Source: Flocculibacter collagenilyticus (GTDB lineage Bacteria; Pseudomonadota; Gammaproteobacteria; Enterobacterales; Alteromonadaceae). Taken from it: a DNA stretch of 64,000 bases. Every line of letters begins with the position of its first letter. Position 1 is the stretch's first letter. The notes beneath the pieces are model-generated. The model did not search any database and was not told the origin of the DNA. It saw only the letters and a program-made list of their open reading frames with translations. The stretch is taken from assembly GCF_016469335.1 (NCBI RefSeq), contig NZ_CP059888.1, positions 2,294,001 to 2,358,000 of the forward strand. Reading direction: 5' to 3'. Made by a program: the position numbers and the translations under genes. Positions 17,755-27,289 of this stretch are shown one piece after another.

Positions 17755-19436
17755 GGTGCTTCTCCGGCTGGTGTTCTTACCAATCTTATGTAGGCTTTAT
17801 CAGATTTATTAATAGCGGTATCGTGCCCTGTTGCCATATCAATAACCCAAGCAGTAATATTTGCGCCACCATCGACGTTTGTTTGATCACTCCAATAATA
17901 CAAATGCCCTAACGAGCCTGCCTGTGGCATGTTTCTAAAGAAATTACCATCTAATAAATGCGGTTGTCCTAAACGTGAATAATCCATCAAGCCTCTTAAC
18001 TCATCCAGCGTAGCTAAACGCCAATTGGCTCCACCACAATAATTAGTTGTATTAACTTCTGCTAGGTAGTTTTCAATACCGCAATTTACGGTACTTGGGC
18101 AAGTTGTTTGTGGATCGCTCTGCGCGCCGTCTACCCCGCCATTATCGCCACCGTATTGCCATGTGTAGGTATTGTTACCAGCACGCAGCTTTGTAGACGG
18201 CGGGGTGCCAGTTGGAGGATCTTTAACTTCCCAAATGAGTCCTGTTACATTGTCACGCACACATGCATACTCGGATGACGTTTCAACCACCTCTTTGCCG
18301 TTTTCGTCTAGCTTGATAAAGTCAAAAGCGCGAGTTCCTGCGCCTACCTTATCTAACTTGTCGGCATATACATCTCTTCCTACCGCGCCATCTTGCTTTT
18401 TACCTAATTCTTCATTGCAATCAATTGTGGTTTGCCCGTTGTAACATGTTACAACACCCGAATCATTAATCAGTCCAAGCGCCAGTTTCCGTACAGTAAT
18501 GGTTATGCTATCTGTTGCTTGACGATTGTCGTTATCACTTACTAGAAGCTCAAACGTTAGCTTTTCACTATCGTCAACATTTGGTGCTTCAAAATGTGTA
18601 ACGCACTCTGTTGTCGACTCTATAGTGACGGCTTCTCCTTCTGTTTGCCGCCAGAAACAAGAGAATTCATCAATAGCTTGGCTAAAAGAGGCATCAAGGC
18701 TTACCAAATCAAACTCTTCAACTGTTTTATCTTGCCCTGCATTGGCACTAATACGAGTTGTATTAGGTAATACATTAAGATTTATACTATTCGTTGACTG
18801 CGCCCCTTCATCGTCGATGACCGTAACCGAAAAGCTGTAAATTGCCGTTTGTGCTTCAACAGGAGCCAAAAAAGATAACTGAGGCTCGTTAAGTACAGAA
18901 GTTGTGATTACATTTTTAGCGCCAGCTATTTGTTGCCATTCATAACTGACAATCACGCCGTCTTCGTCAGGATCAACAGAGCCACTGGCGTCAAGGGTCA
19001 CAGCATCACCCGCTACTACATTTCTATTTGTATGACTGGTTATCACTATTAACGCAGAAGGTGGCTGATTGAGCGGTGTAACAATAACCGAAATCTGATC
19101 TTTGGCAGGAATACCAGTACCAGAACTATACTCAACTTCAAACGTTAGCGTTGTTTCGGTTTTCACTGAAGGGGCTGTAAACGTCACTGACTGTGTTGTT
19201 GCAGGAAATTCACTGAGTACATCACCAGATACTTGTCGCCATGAAAAACTACCTTCTGCATCTGATGCAGCAGCACTTAATGTGACAGATTGTGACTCAA
19301 TGACCGTCTTGTCTGCCCCTGCATTTACTGACACTAGTGGCGTATTCACATTGGTATTATCATTATCACCACCCGCTAAGCACCCGCCAAGTAACAAACA
19401 CAGTAAAATAGTAACGAGCCTCTCTTTTAAAACCAT
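17751..19436 (-). CDS. Lipoprotein with PKD-like domains and a DUF1566 domain
   Basis: 561 residues from the preferred ATG at 19436. An earlier in-frame start at 19502 would put 22 hydrophilic residues ahead of the signal peptide. The lipobox is LLLGGC, with lipidated Cys19 in this numbering. Three PKD/K319L-like beta-sandwich modules follow (NAGADKTVIESQSVTLSA; ASGSVDPDEDGVIVSYEW; NAGQDKTVEEFDLVSLDA), then a DUF1566 domain with GLIWEVKD, NWRLATLDELRGLMDYS and YIRLVR. The PKD modules act as spacers that present the C-terminal domain away from the membrane. It forms a two-gene unit with the smaller DUF1566 protein. Confidence 0.85.
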   Translation of the reverse strand: MVLKERLVTILLCLLLGGCLAGGDNDNTNVNTPLVSVNAGADKTVIESQSVTLSAAASDAEGSFSWRQVSGDVLSEFPATTQSVTFTAPSVKTETTLTFEVEYSSGTGIPAKDQISVIVTPLNQPPSALIVITSHTNRNVVAGDAVTLDASGSVDPDEDGVIVSYEWQQIAGAKNVITTSVLNEPQLSFLAPVEAQTAIYSFSVTVIDDEGAQSTNSINLNVLPNTTRISANAGQDKTVEEFDLVSLDASFSQAIDEFSCFWRQTEGEAVTIESTTECVTHFEAPNVDDSEKLTFELLVSDNDNRQATDSITITVRKLALGLINDSGVVTCYNGQTTIDCNEELGKKQDGAVGRDVYADKLDKVGAGTRAFDFIKLDENGKEVVETSSEYACVRDNVTGLIWEVKDPPTGTPPSTKLRAGNNTYTWQYGGDNGGVDGAQSDPQTTCPSTVNCGIENYLAEVNTTNYCGGANWRLATLDELRGLMDYSRLGQPHLLDGNFFRNMPQAGSLGHLYYWSDQTNVDGGANITAWVIDMATGHDTAINKSDKAYIRLVRTPAGEAP

Positions 19437-19525
19437 GACATAGCGCTCGTATTTAGTTGTACATATCAAAGTATCAGTCACATAAAGCCTTAATTCTTTC
19501 ACCTGTATCTAACTAACTATAATCG

Positions 19526-21205
19526 TTAATGTTTAATTTGCAGTTCTTTTGATCGATATTCTATTCGACACGGGCCAGTTTCGTTGTCAGTTTTTAATCG
19601 CGCGTCAGCACAACTCACATGAATACCTGGATATAACTTTTGGTTTATTGTCACGGATAAATAATTAGGAATGTTTTCTATTTTGGCAAGATTAGATTTC
19701 CGCTTTCTAACCAGTTGCTTTAATGTTGCAAAATGATGTTCAAAGCTATCTACTGCATCTTTTAAAAGCACTGATTTATCTGAAGAAGGTGGTAAATTTT
19801 CACTGAGGTACTTAATCGCCGTTTTCACATCTAAAATCACTAACTGATGAAATTCAATTTTGTCATCTATAAGTACTTGTTGATTAATTAGCCAATCAAT
19901 GTGTCTATCTAGTGAAATGTCAATTCGACTTCCAGATTCAGCACCAAGCACACCAACAGTAAGACTTTTACCTAATATTAATCGCCCTCCAATTAACTTA
20001 CCTTGAGGTTTGTCTCCTTGGCCTATCGTTACCACATTGCCTTTTACCAGACTATGCAATAGCTGTTTTTCAACCAGAATATCTTTACCTGCGAATAATG
20101 CGACATATTGCCCATGCCCAATTTTAATACTTCCTTTCGCAATTAACTTGGTAGAATACTCGGGTTCCACGGCACCTTTTAATTCAACTTGACGGCCAAT
20201 TGTGGCGTTATTCACTATAATATCGCCCTGTGCTTCTAAATAAGCTGACTCAACTAATCCCATTACATGAATGTCACCCGTAGAGATAACTCGCATTCCT
20301 TCATGTACGTCTTTGTTAATGATTACGCTTCCATCAAACTCGATATGCCCAGTTGAAACATCAACATCTTCAATTTGAAAAATCTTATCAACCGCTATAC
20401 CGCCTTCTATTTTTTTCGGTAATCCCGCAATTGTTGAAAATATTTTGTTTGGATTATCAGGTAATATTTCAGCCCCTTCACCAGCTACAAAATTAAAATC
20501 TTCACCATCGGTAGGTTCTATCGTTTCACCAAGTACTGTTATTCCTGGTTTACCGGGCTGTATAAGCTGTTTTTCCGCAAGTAAAGCGCCTTCTTTTACG
20601 CTCTCAATAGTCCCCAAATCTCGCATATCTACTCTATATTTGCTTACAGCCTGAGGCTTAAGTTCGCGCTCATCGGCACTTTTTACATGGTAAATAATGC
20701 GTGCATCTCTACCGTTTTTTACCGGCTTACCTTTTGCGATTACCTGCTCAATTTTACTTCCCGGGCTTGCCTTTGCGGCTTGCTCAGCAATAACTTTGAT
20801 ACGGTCTTTATCTATCCCAAACGCTATTTTTTTCTCTAGTGCCGCCTTTACGATTTTTTTTGCTGTAATATTTTTACCGCCATAAGCAGTAATAATATGT
20901 GCTTTGGCAAACATATTATCTTCACTACAAATAATCTCTAGCTGGGCATCATGCTGGGTGGCCACAACTTGTTCGAAGCGCTTACTTTTGAATTCTTGCT
21001 CGGCTTCTCGCAATTGTGATAAATAATGGCTACATGCTTCAACAAGCGTAGCAATACCATCTTGGTGAATACGGCAACGTTTGAAGTCAGACTGTTTTAA
21101 TGCATTGGTAATAGAAGCAGACGTTACCGAAGCATCCATATCATGAAGTGTAACAGAGGCAACAATATCATTATCTTTCTGATAAAACTTAACAGCAGTG
21201 GCCAT
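19526..21205 (-). CDS. FapA family protein (DUF342, flagellar assembly protein A-like)
   Basis: 559 residues from the ATG at 21205; the longer reading from 21217 would need a TTG. An N-terminal alpha/beta region (1-150) is followed by the DUF342 signature, with right-handed beta-helix repeats at about 270-420 (FDGSVIINKDVHEGMRVISTGDIHVMGLVESAYLEAQGDIIVNN), and a helical, coiled-coil-like tail. By family knowledge these resemble bactofilin/MinC-type beta helices, and one member (Vibrio FapA) affects flagellar assembly. No flagellar genes are in view. It is cytoplasmic, with no signal peptide. Confidence 0.82.
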   Translation of the reverse strand: MATAVKFYQKDNDIVASVTLHDMDASVTSASITNALKQSDFKRCRIHQDGIATLVEACSHYLSQLREAEQEFKSKRFEQVVATQHDAQLEIICSEDNMFAKAHIITAYGGKNITAKKIVKAALEKKIAFGIDKDRIKVIAEQAAKASPGSKIEQVIAKGKPVKNGRDARIIYHVKSADERELKPQAVSKYRVDMRDLGTIESVKEGALLAEKQLIQPGKPGITVLGETIEPTDGEDFNFVAGEGAEILPDNPNKIFSTIAGLPKKIEGGIAVDKIFQIEDVDVSTGHIEFDGSVIINKDVHEGMRVISTGDIHVMGLVESAYLEAQGDIIVNNATIGRQVELKGAVEPEYSTKLIAKGSIKIGHGQYVALFAGKDILVEKQLLHSLVKGNVVTIGQGDKPQGKLIGGRLILGKSLTVGVLGAESGSRIDISLDRHIDWLINQQVLIDDKIEFHQLVILDVKTAIKYLSENLPPSSDKSVLLKDAVDSFEHHFATLKQLVRKRKSNLAKIENIPNYLSVTINQKLYPGIHVSCADARLKTDNETGPCRIEYRSKELQIKH

Positions 21206-21387
21206 ATTAATTTTCAAACTAACTCGTTGTTTAATTAAAGTATACGTAGTTATCGGCGAAAATGGCTAAAAATCAAGCAGCAAATTTTTAAGCAATACTA
21301 AGGTAAGTAAACCTAGTTTCTCAATTTATATACCTAAATCAACACGATTAATTTGATATGACGAATAAGTGGTGGTGGGATAAGGAA

Positions 21388-21411
21388 AAAACGGAGCTTA
21401 TCGCTCCGTCA
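21388..21411 (-). terminator. Terminator after the 110-residue hypothetical gene
   Basis: The stem ACGGAGC (21391-21397) pairs with GCTCCGT (21403-21409) across a 5-nt loop. On the minus strand it is followed by a run of T. It starts only a few bases past the stop codon of the gene above it. Confidence 0.8.
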
Positions 21412-21414
21412 TAA

Positions 21415-21747
21415 CTATAGGAAACTGTCCTGATGTACAGCTATAAATAAGGGGGTTCCTACCTTGGAATAATCAATTTTATATTCTTTACCATCTAGCG
21501 CTTGAATAAACACTAACGTTTTTCTGTCGCCAAATATTTCAGGAGTGGTTAACTGTACTACTTCTAAATATTGTTCTTTCGCTTCACGTCTGTTTTTTGG
21601 GATAGGCTTATCAAATTTGGTTAAGCCGTTGTGGCTTACTAAAACCGGTGGATCACCATCATCATTCACTAGAACAAGATCAATTTTTTTTACTTTATGA
21701 ATAAGCGTATTACGCCCACTAACCAAATAATTTTTTTCTAGACTCAT
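21415..21747 (-). CDS. Hypothetical protein
   Basis: 110 residues, no signal peptide or membrane segment, basic N-terminal half. I do not recognise it. The beta-rich pattern (KKIDLVLVNDDGDPPVLVSHNG, then KTLVFIQALDGKEYKIDYSKVG) suggests a small single-domain protein. An ATG start and a strong terminator directly after the stop support a real gene. It lies 92 bp downstream of DUF2982, possibly in the same transcript. Confidence 0.6.
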   Translation of the reverse strand: MSLEKNYLVSGRNTLIHKVKKIDLVLVNDDGDPPVLVSHNGLTKFDKPIPKNRREAKEQYLEVVQLTTPEIFGDRKTLVFIQALDGKEYKIDYSKVGTPLFIAVHQDSFL

Positions 21748-21839
21748 AATGTTACCGATTTATTTTTTTAAAATTCGCTTTGTTTAATTAAATATCATGC
21801 TGCCAGTAATTTCAATGCTTTAAACAGGATAAATTCCAA

Positions 21840-22511
21840 TTAGACTCTATTTGCATCACGAATTTCTGTAATCAGCTGAATGAATTTCATTTCTTCTCTA
21901 TCTAATGCAGTTGTGGGTATGTAAAGATCATATCCAAGTAAGGATTTTAAACGCGTCATTCTATTAGCAAACATGGCAATTAAACCGGAATATTGATGCC
22001 CACACGAGGTAGTATAGTTTTCATCATCAAATATTAATTCACTAGGGCAAGTACCATCGGGACACTCACTTACCAATGCCGTTTGAATTAGGTTCTTTTG
22101 TTCCATTAAAAGTTTAACAGCCAGCCTAGGGTGTAATTGCTGTAAAAAGCTTTGATAATTAATAATATTAATTCCCACATACGATAGCGCAACATACTCT
22201 CCTTGACGATGCACACGGGGTATACCCAATCGACGAATATTATTATAAGCTAATTGCCACGTTCCAAATCGATGCTGGTATGACATATCGTGCTCATCAA
22301 GCTTAATAGAATAAGCAGGCTCTAACGTTTTAACATACCCTATTAATATTCCAATACAACATGCAAGCAATATAAAAATATCTATTGTGTTAAATGGGCT
22401 ACTTTTTAGTTTTAGATATAGAATAAATATAATAAGGGCAACGCCAGAAACCAGCATTGTTGTTATACTATTTTTAGTGCTATTTGCACTAATATAAATC
22501 GGTAATTTCAC
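21840..22511 (-). CDS. DUF2982 family membrane protein
   Basis: 223 residues beginning at a GTG codon (22511); AGGG lies about 9 bp upstream. Two membrane segments (about 18-33 and 45-61) form an N-terminal hairpin. A cytoplasmic domain follows, containing GTWQLAYNNIRRLGIPRV, a PH-like reading of bacterial membrane proteins, and a short Cys-bearing loop SECPDGTCPSE. The family is known from Alteromonadales without an assigned function. The 32-codon CPYC miniprotein gene ends 38 bp upstream on the same strand, so the two probably share a transcript. Confidence 0.72.
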   Translation of the reverse strand: MKLPIYISANSTKNSITTMLVSGVALIIFILYLKLKSSPFNTIDIFILLACCIGILIGYVKTLEPAYSIKLDEHDMSYQHRFGTWQLAYNNIRRLGIPRVHRQGEYVALSYVGINIINYQSFLQQLHPRLAVKLLMEQKNLIQTALVSECPDGTCPSELIFDDENYTTSCGHQYSGLIAMFANRMTRLKSLLGYDLYIPTTALDREEMKFIQLITEIRDANRV

Positions 22512-22549
22512 GCCTTAAACCCTATATCAACTACTTAGGTTGCCCTAAG

Positions 22550-22648
22550 TTAATTAAAATACACAAAATATAATAGCATCATTAATATTGCCCAAATGAC
22601 AATTGCACGAAGACGTTTACAATAAGGACATCCACTTTTTTCTTTCAT
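22550..22648 (-). CDS. 32-residue CPYC membrane miniprotein
   Basis: A very short gene below usual gene-calling limits. ATG at 22648, stop at 22550. The product opens MKEKSGCPYCKRLR, a CxxC thiol/metal motif in a basic head, and continues with one hydrophobic segment of about 15 residues (AIVIWAILMMLLYFVYF) to the end. The layout, a basic cytosolic CxxC head plus a membrane anchor, is what a real small membrane protein looks like and is unlikely by chance in a frame of this size. The ribosome site is weak (AGGTAAG, about 9-10 bp upstream). It sits directly before DUF2982 on the same strand. Function unknown. Confidence 0.55.
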   Translation of the reverse strand: MKEKSGCPYCKRLRAIVIWAILMMLLYFVYFN

Positions 22649-22750
22649 TTATCGATAACTTACCTAAAATCTAAGACCATCTACCATATAATTACGTAGA
22701 AATAGACTATCATAGTGCACCGTGTTGTTGATCAAGAGTAGGAACTCATA

Positions 22751-23818
22751 ATGCAAAAAAAAAATAGAGGTCGCGCCAGTGCTTTTGCACTCATTCTTAT
22801 ATCTGTATTAATCGCACTTGCGATATATATTTTCGGACCTTTTCATACTCAAGAAAGCCAACAACGACCAAGTCAAGCAACCCCTGTTTCTATCACCATC
22901 ATCGAAAAAGCGCCCTACACCGATGTAATCAAAGGATTAGGCACAGCAATTGCCAACGAAGCGGTAGAAATAAAAGCTGCAAATTCAGATTACATTGATT
23001 CTGTTCACTTTCAAGACGGACAGCTAATTAAAAAAGACGACACTCTAGTGCAACTAAAAAGCGATGAAGAACAAGCTAACGTGAAAGAGCTTCAAATTAA
23101 CCTTGCTGAAGCAAAACGCCAATTAAAACGGCTGTCTGGTTTGGCTAAAAATAATGCCACGTCAGAATCATTATTAGATGAACAAGAAGCAAAAGTTAAG
23201 GCATTAAAAGCACAACTTAGTGTTGCCAAAACAAAGCTTAAAGAAAATACCATCACAGCACCTTTCAATGGTGTACTTGGCTTCCGTCGAGTGTCACCTG
23301 GCACGTATGTAACCTCTGGAACCATCATCACTACATTAGATGACATTGATATTATTCATGTAGATTTTAATTTACCGGAAAAATATATCCCTGACTTACA
23401 ACTCAATCAGGTTATTGCAGCCGAAACGAGAGCTTATCAACACACACGCTTTAAGGGCATTATCTCTGGCATTGACTCTCGGGTTGACCCTATCACTCGC
23501 TCAATACAGGTTCGTGCTGAAATAAACAATACCGAGTACAAACTTCGCCCGGGCATGCTCGTCACTATTAATGTAGAAAAAAGCGTTGAAGAAACAATAC
23601 TTGTCAAAGAAAGTGCACTTATCCCCCAACAAGACAAGCAATATGTTTTTATCATCGATACCGACAATAAAGCCAAAAAAGTACCTGTTGAAATTGGCCG
23701 AAGGCTACCGGGACTAGTTGAGATCCTATCGGGTGTTAGCATAGGTGACAAAGTTGTCACAAAAGGTGGTTTGCGGTTACGTAACGGTAGCGACGTTAAT
23801 ATTCTAGGGACAATTTAA
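22751..23818 (+). CDS. RND efflux membrane-fusion (adaptor) protein
   Basis: 355 residues, HlyD/AcrA-type periplasmic adaptor. An N-terminal membrane anchor (about 10-29) is not followed by a lipobox, so it is held by the uncleaved segment. The lipoyl half-motifs flank a short alpha-hairpin (about 108-160, coiled coil QLKRLSGLAKNN...LDEQEAKVKALKAQL), then beta-barrel and membrane-proximal domains (ITAPFNGVLGFRRVSPGTYV). It links the inner-membrane pump to an outer-membrane channel. AGGAA precedes the ATG by 6 bp. The stop is 2 bp before the pump gene, so this is a two-gene operon. Confidence 0.92.
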   Translation: MQKKNRGRASAFALILISVLIALAIYIFGPFHTQESQQRPSQATPVSITIIEKAPYTDVIKGLGTAIANEAVEIKAANSDYIDSVHFQDGQLIKKDDTLVQLKSDEEQANVKELQINLAEAKRQLKRLSGLAKNNATSESLLDEQEAKVKALKAQLSVAKTKLKENTITAPFNGVLGFRRVSPGTYVTSGTIITTLDDIDIIHVDFNLPEKYIPDLQLNQVIAAETRAYQHTRFKGIISGIDSRVDPITRSIQVRAEINNTEYKLRPGMLVTINVEKSVEETILVKESALIPQQDKQYVFIIDTDNKAKKVPVEIGRRLPGLVEILSGVSIGDKVVTKGGLRLRNGSDVNILGTI

Positions 23819-23820
23819 TC

Positions 23821-26800
23821 ATGATTTTATCCGATCTTTCTGTTAAGCGTCCCGTCTTTGCTACCGTAGTTAATTTATTGCTTGTTGTATTTGGTATTGT
23901 TGCGTTTTCAATGCTGCCATTACGTGAATATCCGGATATAGATCCCCCTATCGTTAGCATTAATACTTCATACCCTGGAGCATCATCAGAAATAGTAGAA
24001 AGTAAAATAACGCAATTGCTGGAAGACCGTATCAGTGGTATTGAAGGCATTAAGAACATTAATTCACAAAGTCGTAACGGTCGTTCTTCAATTTCTATCG
24101 AATTTAACGTTGATAGAAACATTGATGCCGCAGCTAACGATGTACGTGAACGTGTTTCAAGAGCACTAAACAACCTTCCCGAGCAAGCTGATCCACCCGA
24201 GGTATTTAAAGCCGACAGTGATGAAGACGTTATTGCTTGGTTTGTATTAAACAGCCAAACCATGAGCACGCTTGAGCTAACCGATTATGCTCAGCGCTAC
24301 ATCGTTGATCGCTTCTCGGTTGTTGACGGTATTGCCCGAGTTAGAGTTGGTGGAGGCCGTGATTATGCAATGAAAATATGGTTAGACCGCACTGCAATGG
24401 CAGCCCGAGGCGTGACAGTAAATGACATTGAGCAAGTATTAAGAAAAGAAAATGTTGAATTACCTGCAGGTGATGTTAAATCAATCGATCGTGATTTTTC
24501 TGTAAGGGTGGAGCGCAGCTATAAAACAGAATTCGACTTCCAACGCTTAGTTATAAAACGTGGTGAAAATGGTTACCTCGTTCGTTTAGGTGAAGTGGCT
24601 GATGTTGAACTCACTTCAGAAGACGAAGAAACCACCTTCAGAGGTAACGGAAAAAACATGGTAGGTATTGGCATTATCAAGCAATCTAAAGCCAACACCC
24701 TTGAAGTCGTGCAAAATGCACGTGCTGAGTTAGAAAAAATTAAACTAACCCTTCCATCAGGTACCACTATTGAGCCCAGTTATGACTCTTCAATTTTTAT
24801 AGCAAAATCCATTGAAGAAGTGTATCAAACACTCGCCATTGCTATGGCGCTGGTTATTTTAGTGATATATATTTTTCTAGGTAATATTCGCGCTACATTT
24901 ATTCCTGCTATTACAGTGCCTGTGGCGCTAATCTCAGCCTCTACACTGCTTTATGCATTAGGGTTCTCAATTAATTTATTAACCTTACTCGCTATGGTGC
25001 TAGCCATAGGACTAGTGGTAGACGATTCTATTGTAGTACTCGAAAACATTTACAGGCGCATAGAGAAAGGCGAACCACCGCTATTAGCAGCCTACAAGGG
25101 CGCAAGGGAAGTAGGATTTGCTGTCGTTGCAACAACGCTTGTGCTGATTTCTGTGTTTGTACCGTTAGTTTTCTTACAAGGTACTATTGGCAGTTTATTT
25201 ACTGAATTTGCTATCGCTGTAGCTGCTGCCGTCGCCTTTTCAAGTATTACTGCTCTTACACTCTCTCCTATGTTGTGCTCAAAAATTCTGGTTTATAGAA
25301 AACGAGAAAGCAAAATTGGCCACTGGTTAGATAATACTTTTGATAAATTAGAAAATAGCTACCAACGTAGTCTAGACAAGAATATTCATGCTGGTGTAAC
25401 CATGTTTATCGTCATGGCATTATGCGCAACCGTCGCATACGGGTTATTTAACTTACTACCAAGTGAGTTAGCCCCTAAAGAGGACCGAGGCAACTTCTTT
25501 ATCATAATGAACACCGCCCAAGGAGCAAGCTACAAAAGTAACATAGAAAATATGGAGCTTATGGAAGACGTATTACTGCCCTACGTTGACAGCGGCGAAT
25601 TTAACCGAGTAATCGTGCGCGTTCCTGGTTTTGGTGGAAGTGGCGGTATAGCTATCATAGGCATGGATGACTGGGAAAATAGAACACGCCCTACCACAGA
25701 AGCCATGATGGAAGTGAGCCAAAAGCTCAGTGACATTTCAGATATTCGTGCCTTTGCCATAATGAGAAGTGGTATAGGTGGTAGAGGCTTAGGTCGCCCA
25801 GTTCAATTTGTTATACAAGGCAATACTTATGAAGAGCTTGCTAACTGGCGCGACATTATTATCGCCAAAGCTAGAGCTAACCCTGGATTAATTCGTATTG
25901 ATCATGACTATAAAGAAACATTGCCTCAGCTTTCTCTAAACATTGATAAAGAAAGAGCCGCTGACTTAGGCATAAGTAACACCAACGTAGGCCGTACCCT
26001 TGAATCTATGCTTGGCCAACGCCGTGCAACAACATTTTTAGACCGTGGTGAAGAATACAATGTAATTCTTGAAGGCCGAGACGAATTATTCCGTAGCCCT
26101 CAAGATATTAGCGATATTTATTTGCGCTCCGACACCAGCGGTCAACTAGTACCATTAGATAGCATTGTATCAATTTCAGAGAAAGCCACTGCATCAAGTC
26201 TAAATCGTTATAATCGTATGCGAAGTATCACTATTTCAGCAAACTTAGCAGACAATTACGCGCTGAGTGATGCCCTCGCCTTTTTGAATAAAGTTGTGGC
26301 TGAAGAAATTCAAGGAAATATATCGATAGATTTCAAAGGGCAATCACAAATCTATAGTGAAACTGGTGCTGCTATGGCAGGCGTTTTTGCTCTAGCATTA
26401 CTAGTCACATTTTTAGTATTAGCAGCGCAATTTGAAAGCTTCGTTCATCCTCTTGTGATAATGCTGACGGTGCCTTTAGGGCTTGTTGGTGCATTGGCTG
26501 GTTTATACTTTATGGGCATGACTATTAATATTTACAGTCAAATCGGCATCGTGATGTTAATAGGTTTAGCCTCAAAGAATGGTATTTTAATTGTTGAATT
26601 TGCTAACCAGCTTAGAGATGCAGGTTATGAGTTTAAAGATGCGCTAAGACAAGCCGCATCTCAACGACTACGCCCTATTATTATGACGGCTTTTACAACA
26701 ATAATGAGTGCTGTCCCCCTAATGTTAGCAACAGGCCCTGGCTCTGAAAGCAGAATGGTTATTGGTGTAGTAATATTCTGTGGTGTCGCTTTTGCTACAA

Positions 26801-26910
26801 TTTTAACTTTATACGTGATCCCTACCGCTTACTTTTATTTAGCAAAGAATACGGGATCACCTAAAGCAGTATCGAATAAAATCAAACAGTTGGAACAAGC
26901 TGAGAGTTAG
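23821..26910 (+). CDS. RND multidrug efflux pump, HAE1 family
   Basis: 1,029 residues, full AcrB-like length. Twelve membrane segments and two large periplasmic loops. Proton-relay residues are present: the Asp pair D401/D402 in GLVVDDSIVVLENIYRRIE of TM4, and Lys919 in GLASKNGILIVEFANQ of TM10. The start MILSDLSVKRPVFATVVN is typical of the MexF/VexB-type subgroup. It exports hydrophobic or amphiphilic compounds using the proton gradient. No outer-membrane channel gene and no regulator is adjacent, so it probably uses a TolC-type channel encoded elsewhere. Confidence 0.94.
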   Translation: MILSDLSVKRPVFATVVNLLLVVFGIVAFSMLPLREYPDIDPPIVSINTSYPGASSEIVESKITQLLEDRISGIEGIKNINSQSRNGRSSISIEFNVDRNIDAAANDVRERVSRALNNLPEQADPPEVFKADSDEDVIAWFVLNSQTMSTLELTDYAQRYIVDRFSVVDGIARVRVGGGRDYAMKIWLDRTAMAARGVTVNDIEQVLRKENVELPAGDVKSIDRDFSVRVERSYKTEFDFQRLVIKRGENGYLVRLGEVADVELTSEDEETTFRGNGKNMVGIGIIKQSKANTLEVVQNARAELEKIKLTLPSGTTIEPSYDSSIFIAKSIEEVYQTLAIAMALVILVIYIFLGNIRATFIPAITVPVALISASTLLYALGFSINLLTLLAMVLAIGLVVDDSIVVLENIYRRIEKGEPPLLAAYKGAREVGFAVVATTLVLISVFVPLVFLQGTIGSLFTEFAIAVAAAVAFSSITALTLSPMLCSKILVYRKRESKIGHWLDNTFDKLENSYQRSLDKNIHAGVTMFIVMALCATVAYGLFNLLPSELAPKEDRGNFFIIMNTAQGASYKSNIENMELMEDVLLPYVDSGEFNRVIVRVPGFGGSGGIAIIGMDDWENRTRPTTEAMMEVSQKLSDISDIRAFAIMRSGIGGRGLGRPVQFVIQGNTYEELANWRDIIIAKARANPGLIRIDHDYKETLPQLSLNIDKERAADLGISNTNVGRTLESMLGQRRATTFLDRGEEYNVILEGRDELFRSPQDISDIYLRSDTSGQLVPLDSIVSISEKATASSLNRYNRMRSITISANLADNYALSDALAFLNKVVAEEIQGNISIDFKGQSQIYSETGAAMAGVFALALLVTFLVLAAQFESFVHPLVIMLTVPLGLVGALAGLYFMGMTINIYSQIGIVMLIGLASKNGILIVEFANQLRDAGYEFKDALRQAASQRLRPIIMTAFTTIMSAVPLMLATGPGSESRMVIGVVIFCGVAFATILTLYVIPTAYFYLAKNTGSPKAVSNKIKQLEQAES

Positions 26911-26951
26911 TACAACTCACTTTAAGTTTCAAACCACGTAAATATTTATAT

Positions 26952-26983
26952 AAAGGCTCGCTATGCTAGTATAACGAGCCTTT
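26952..26983. terminator. Terminator after the RND operon
   Basis: AAAGGCTCG (26952-26960) pairs with CGAGCCTTT (26975-26983). It can serve both the pump operon on the plus strand and a possible small gene ending at 26998 on the minus strand. Confidence 0.8.
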
Positions 26984-26997
26984 CACTCTTAATTTGG

Positions 26998-27168
26998 CTA
27001 ATAAGCCCCTACATAATCGCTATTTAAATTTAAGCACTCCACATTAAGTGTGCCTCTATTTATTTCACGCAAATCGTTATGACAACCTAATTCAGCACCG
27101 ATATATTCAGCATTGAATAGCACAATTAGCAAAAAGCTGTTACCTCGTTGATACTGAGCCACATTCAA
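26998..27168 (-). CDS. Possible 56-residue protein, function unknown
   Basis: A minus-strand frame from TTG (27168; a GTG at 27162 is the alternative) to TAG at 26998. The residue mix is protein-like: a short hydrophobic stretch SFLLIVLFNAEYIG, then a polar half with two Cys (LGCHNDLREINRGTLNVECL) and the ending NSDYVGAY. It fills a gap that otherwise has no gene and ends just before a hairpin that can act as its terminator. There is no strong ribosome site and the start is not ATG, so it may instead be the C-terminal relic of a larger gene. Confidence 0.3.
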   Translation of the reverse strand: MNVAQYQRGNSFLLIVLFNAEYIGAELGCHNDLREINRGTLNVECLNLNSDYVGAY

Positions 27169-27289
27169 GAACCAAACTCAGATTAAGGGCTTTATTATCA
27201 GCACACACATATTAAACAACGAAAATATCAGCAATACAGAATATCAGCTCTGCACCGCGACCAATGAAGACTTAGCACAAATTATCTTA

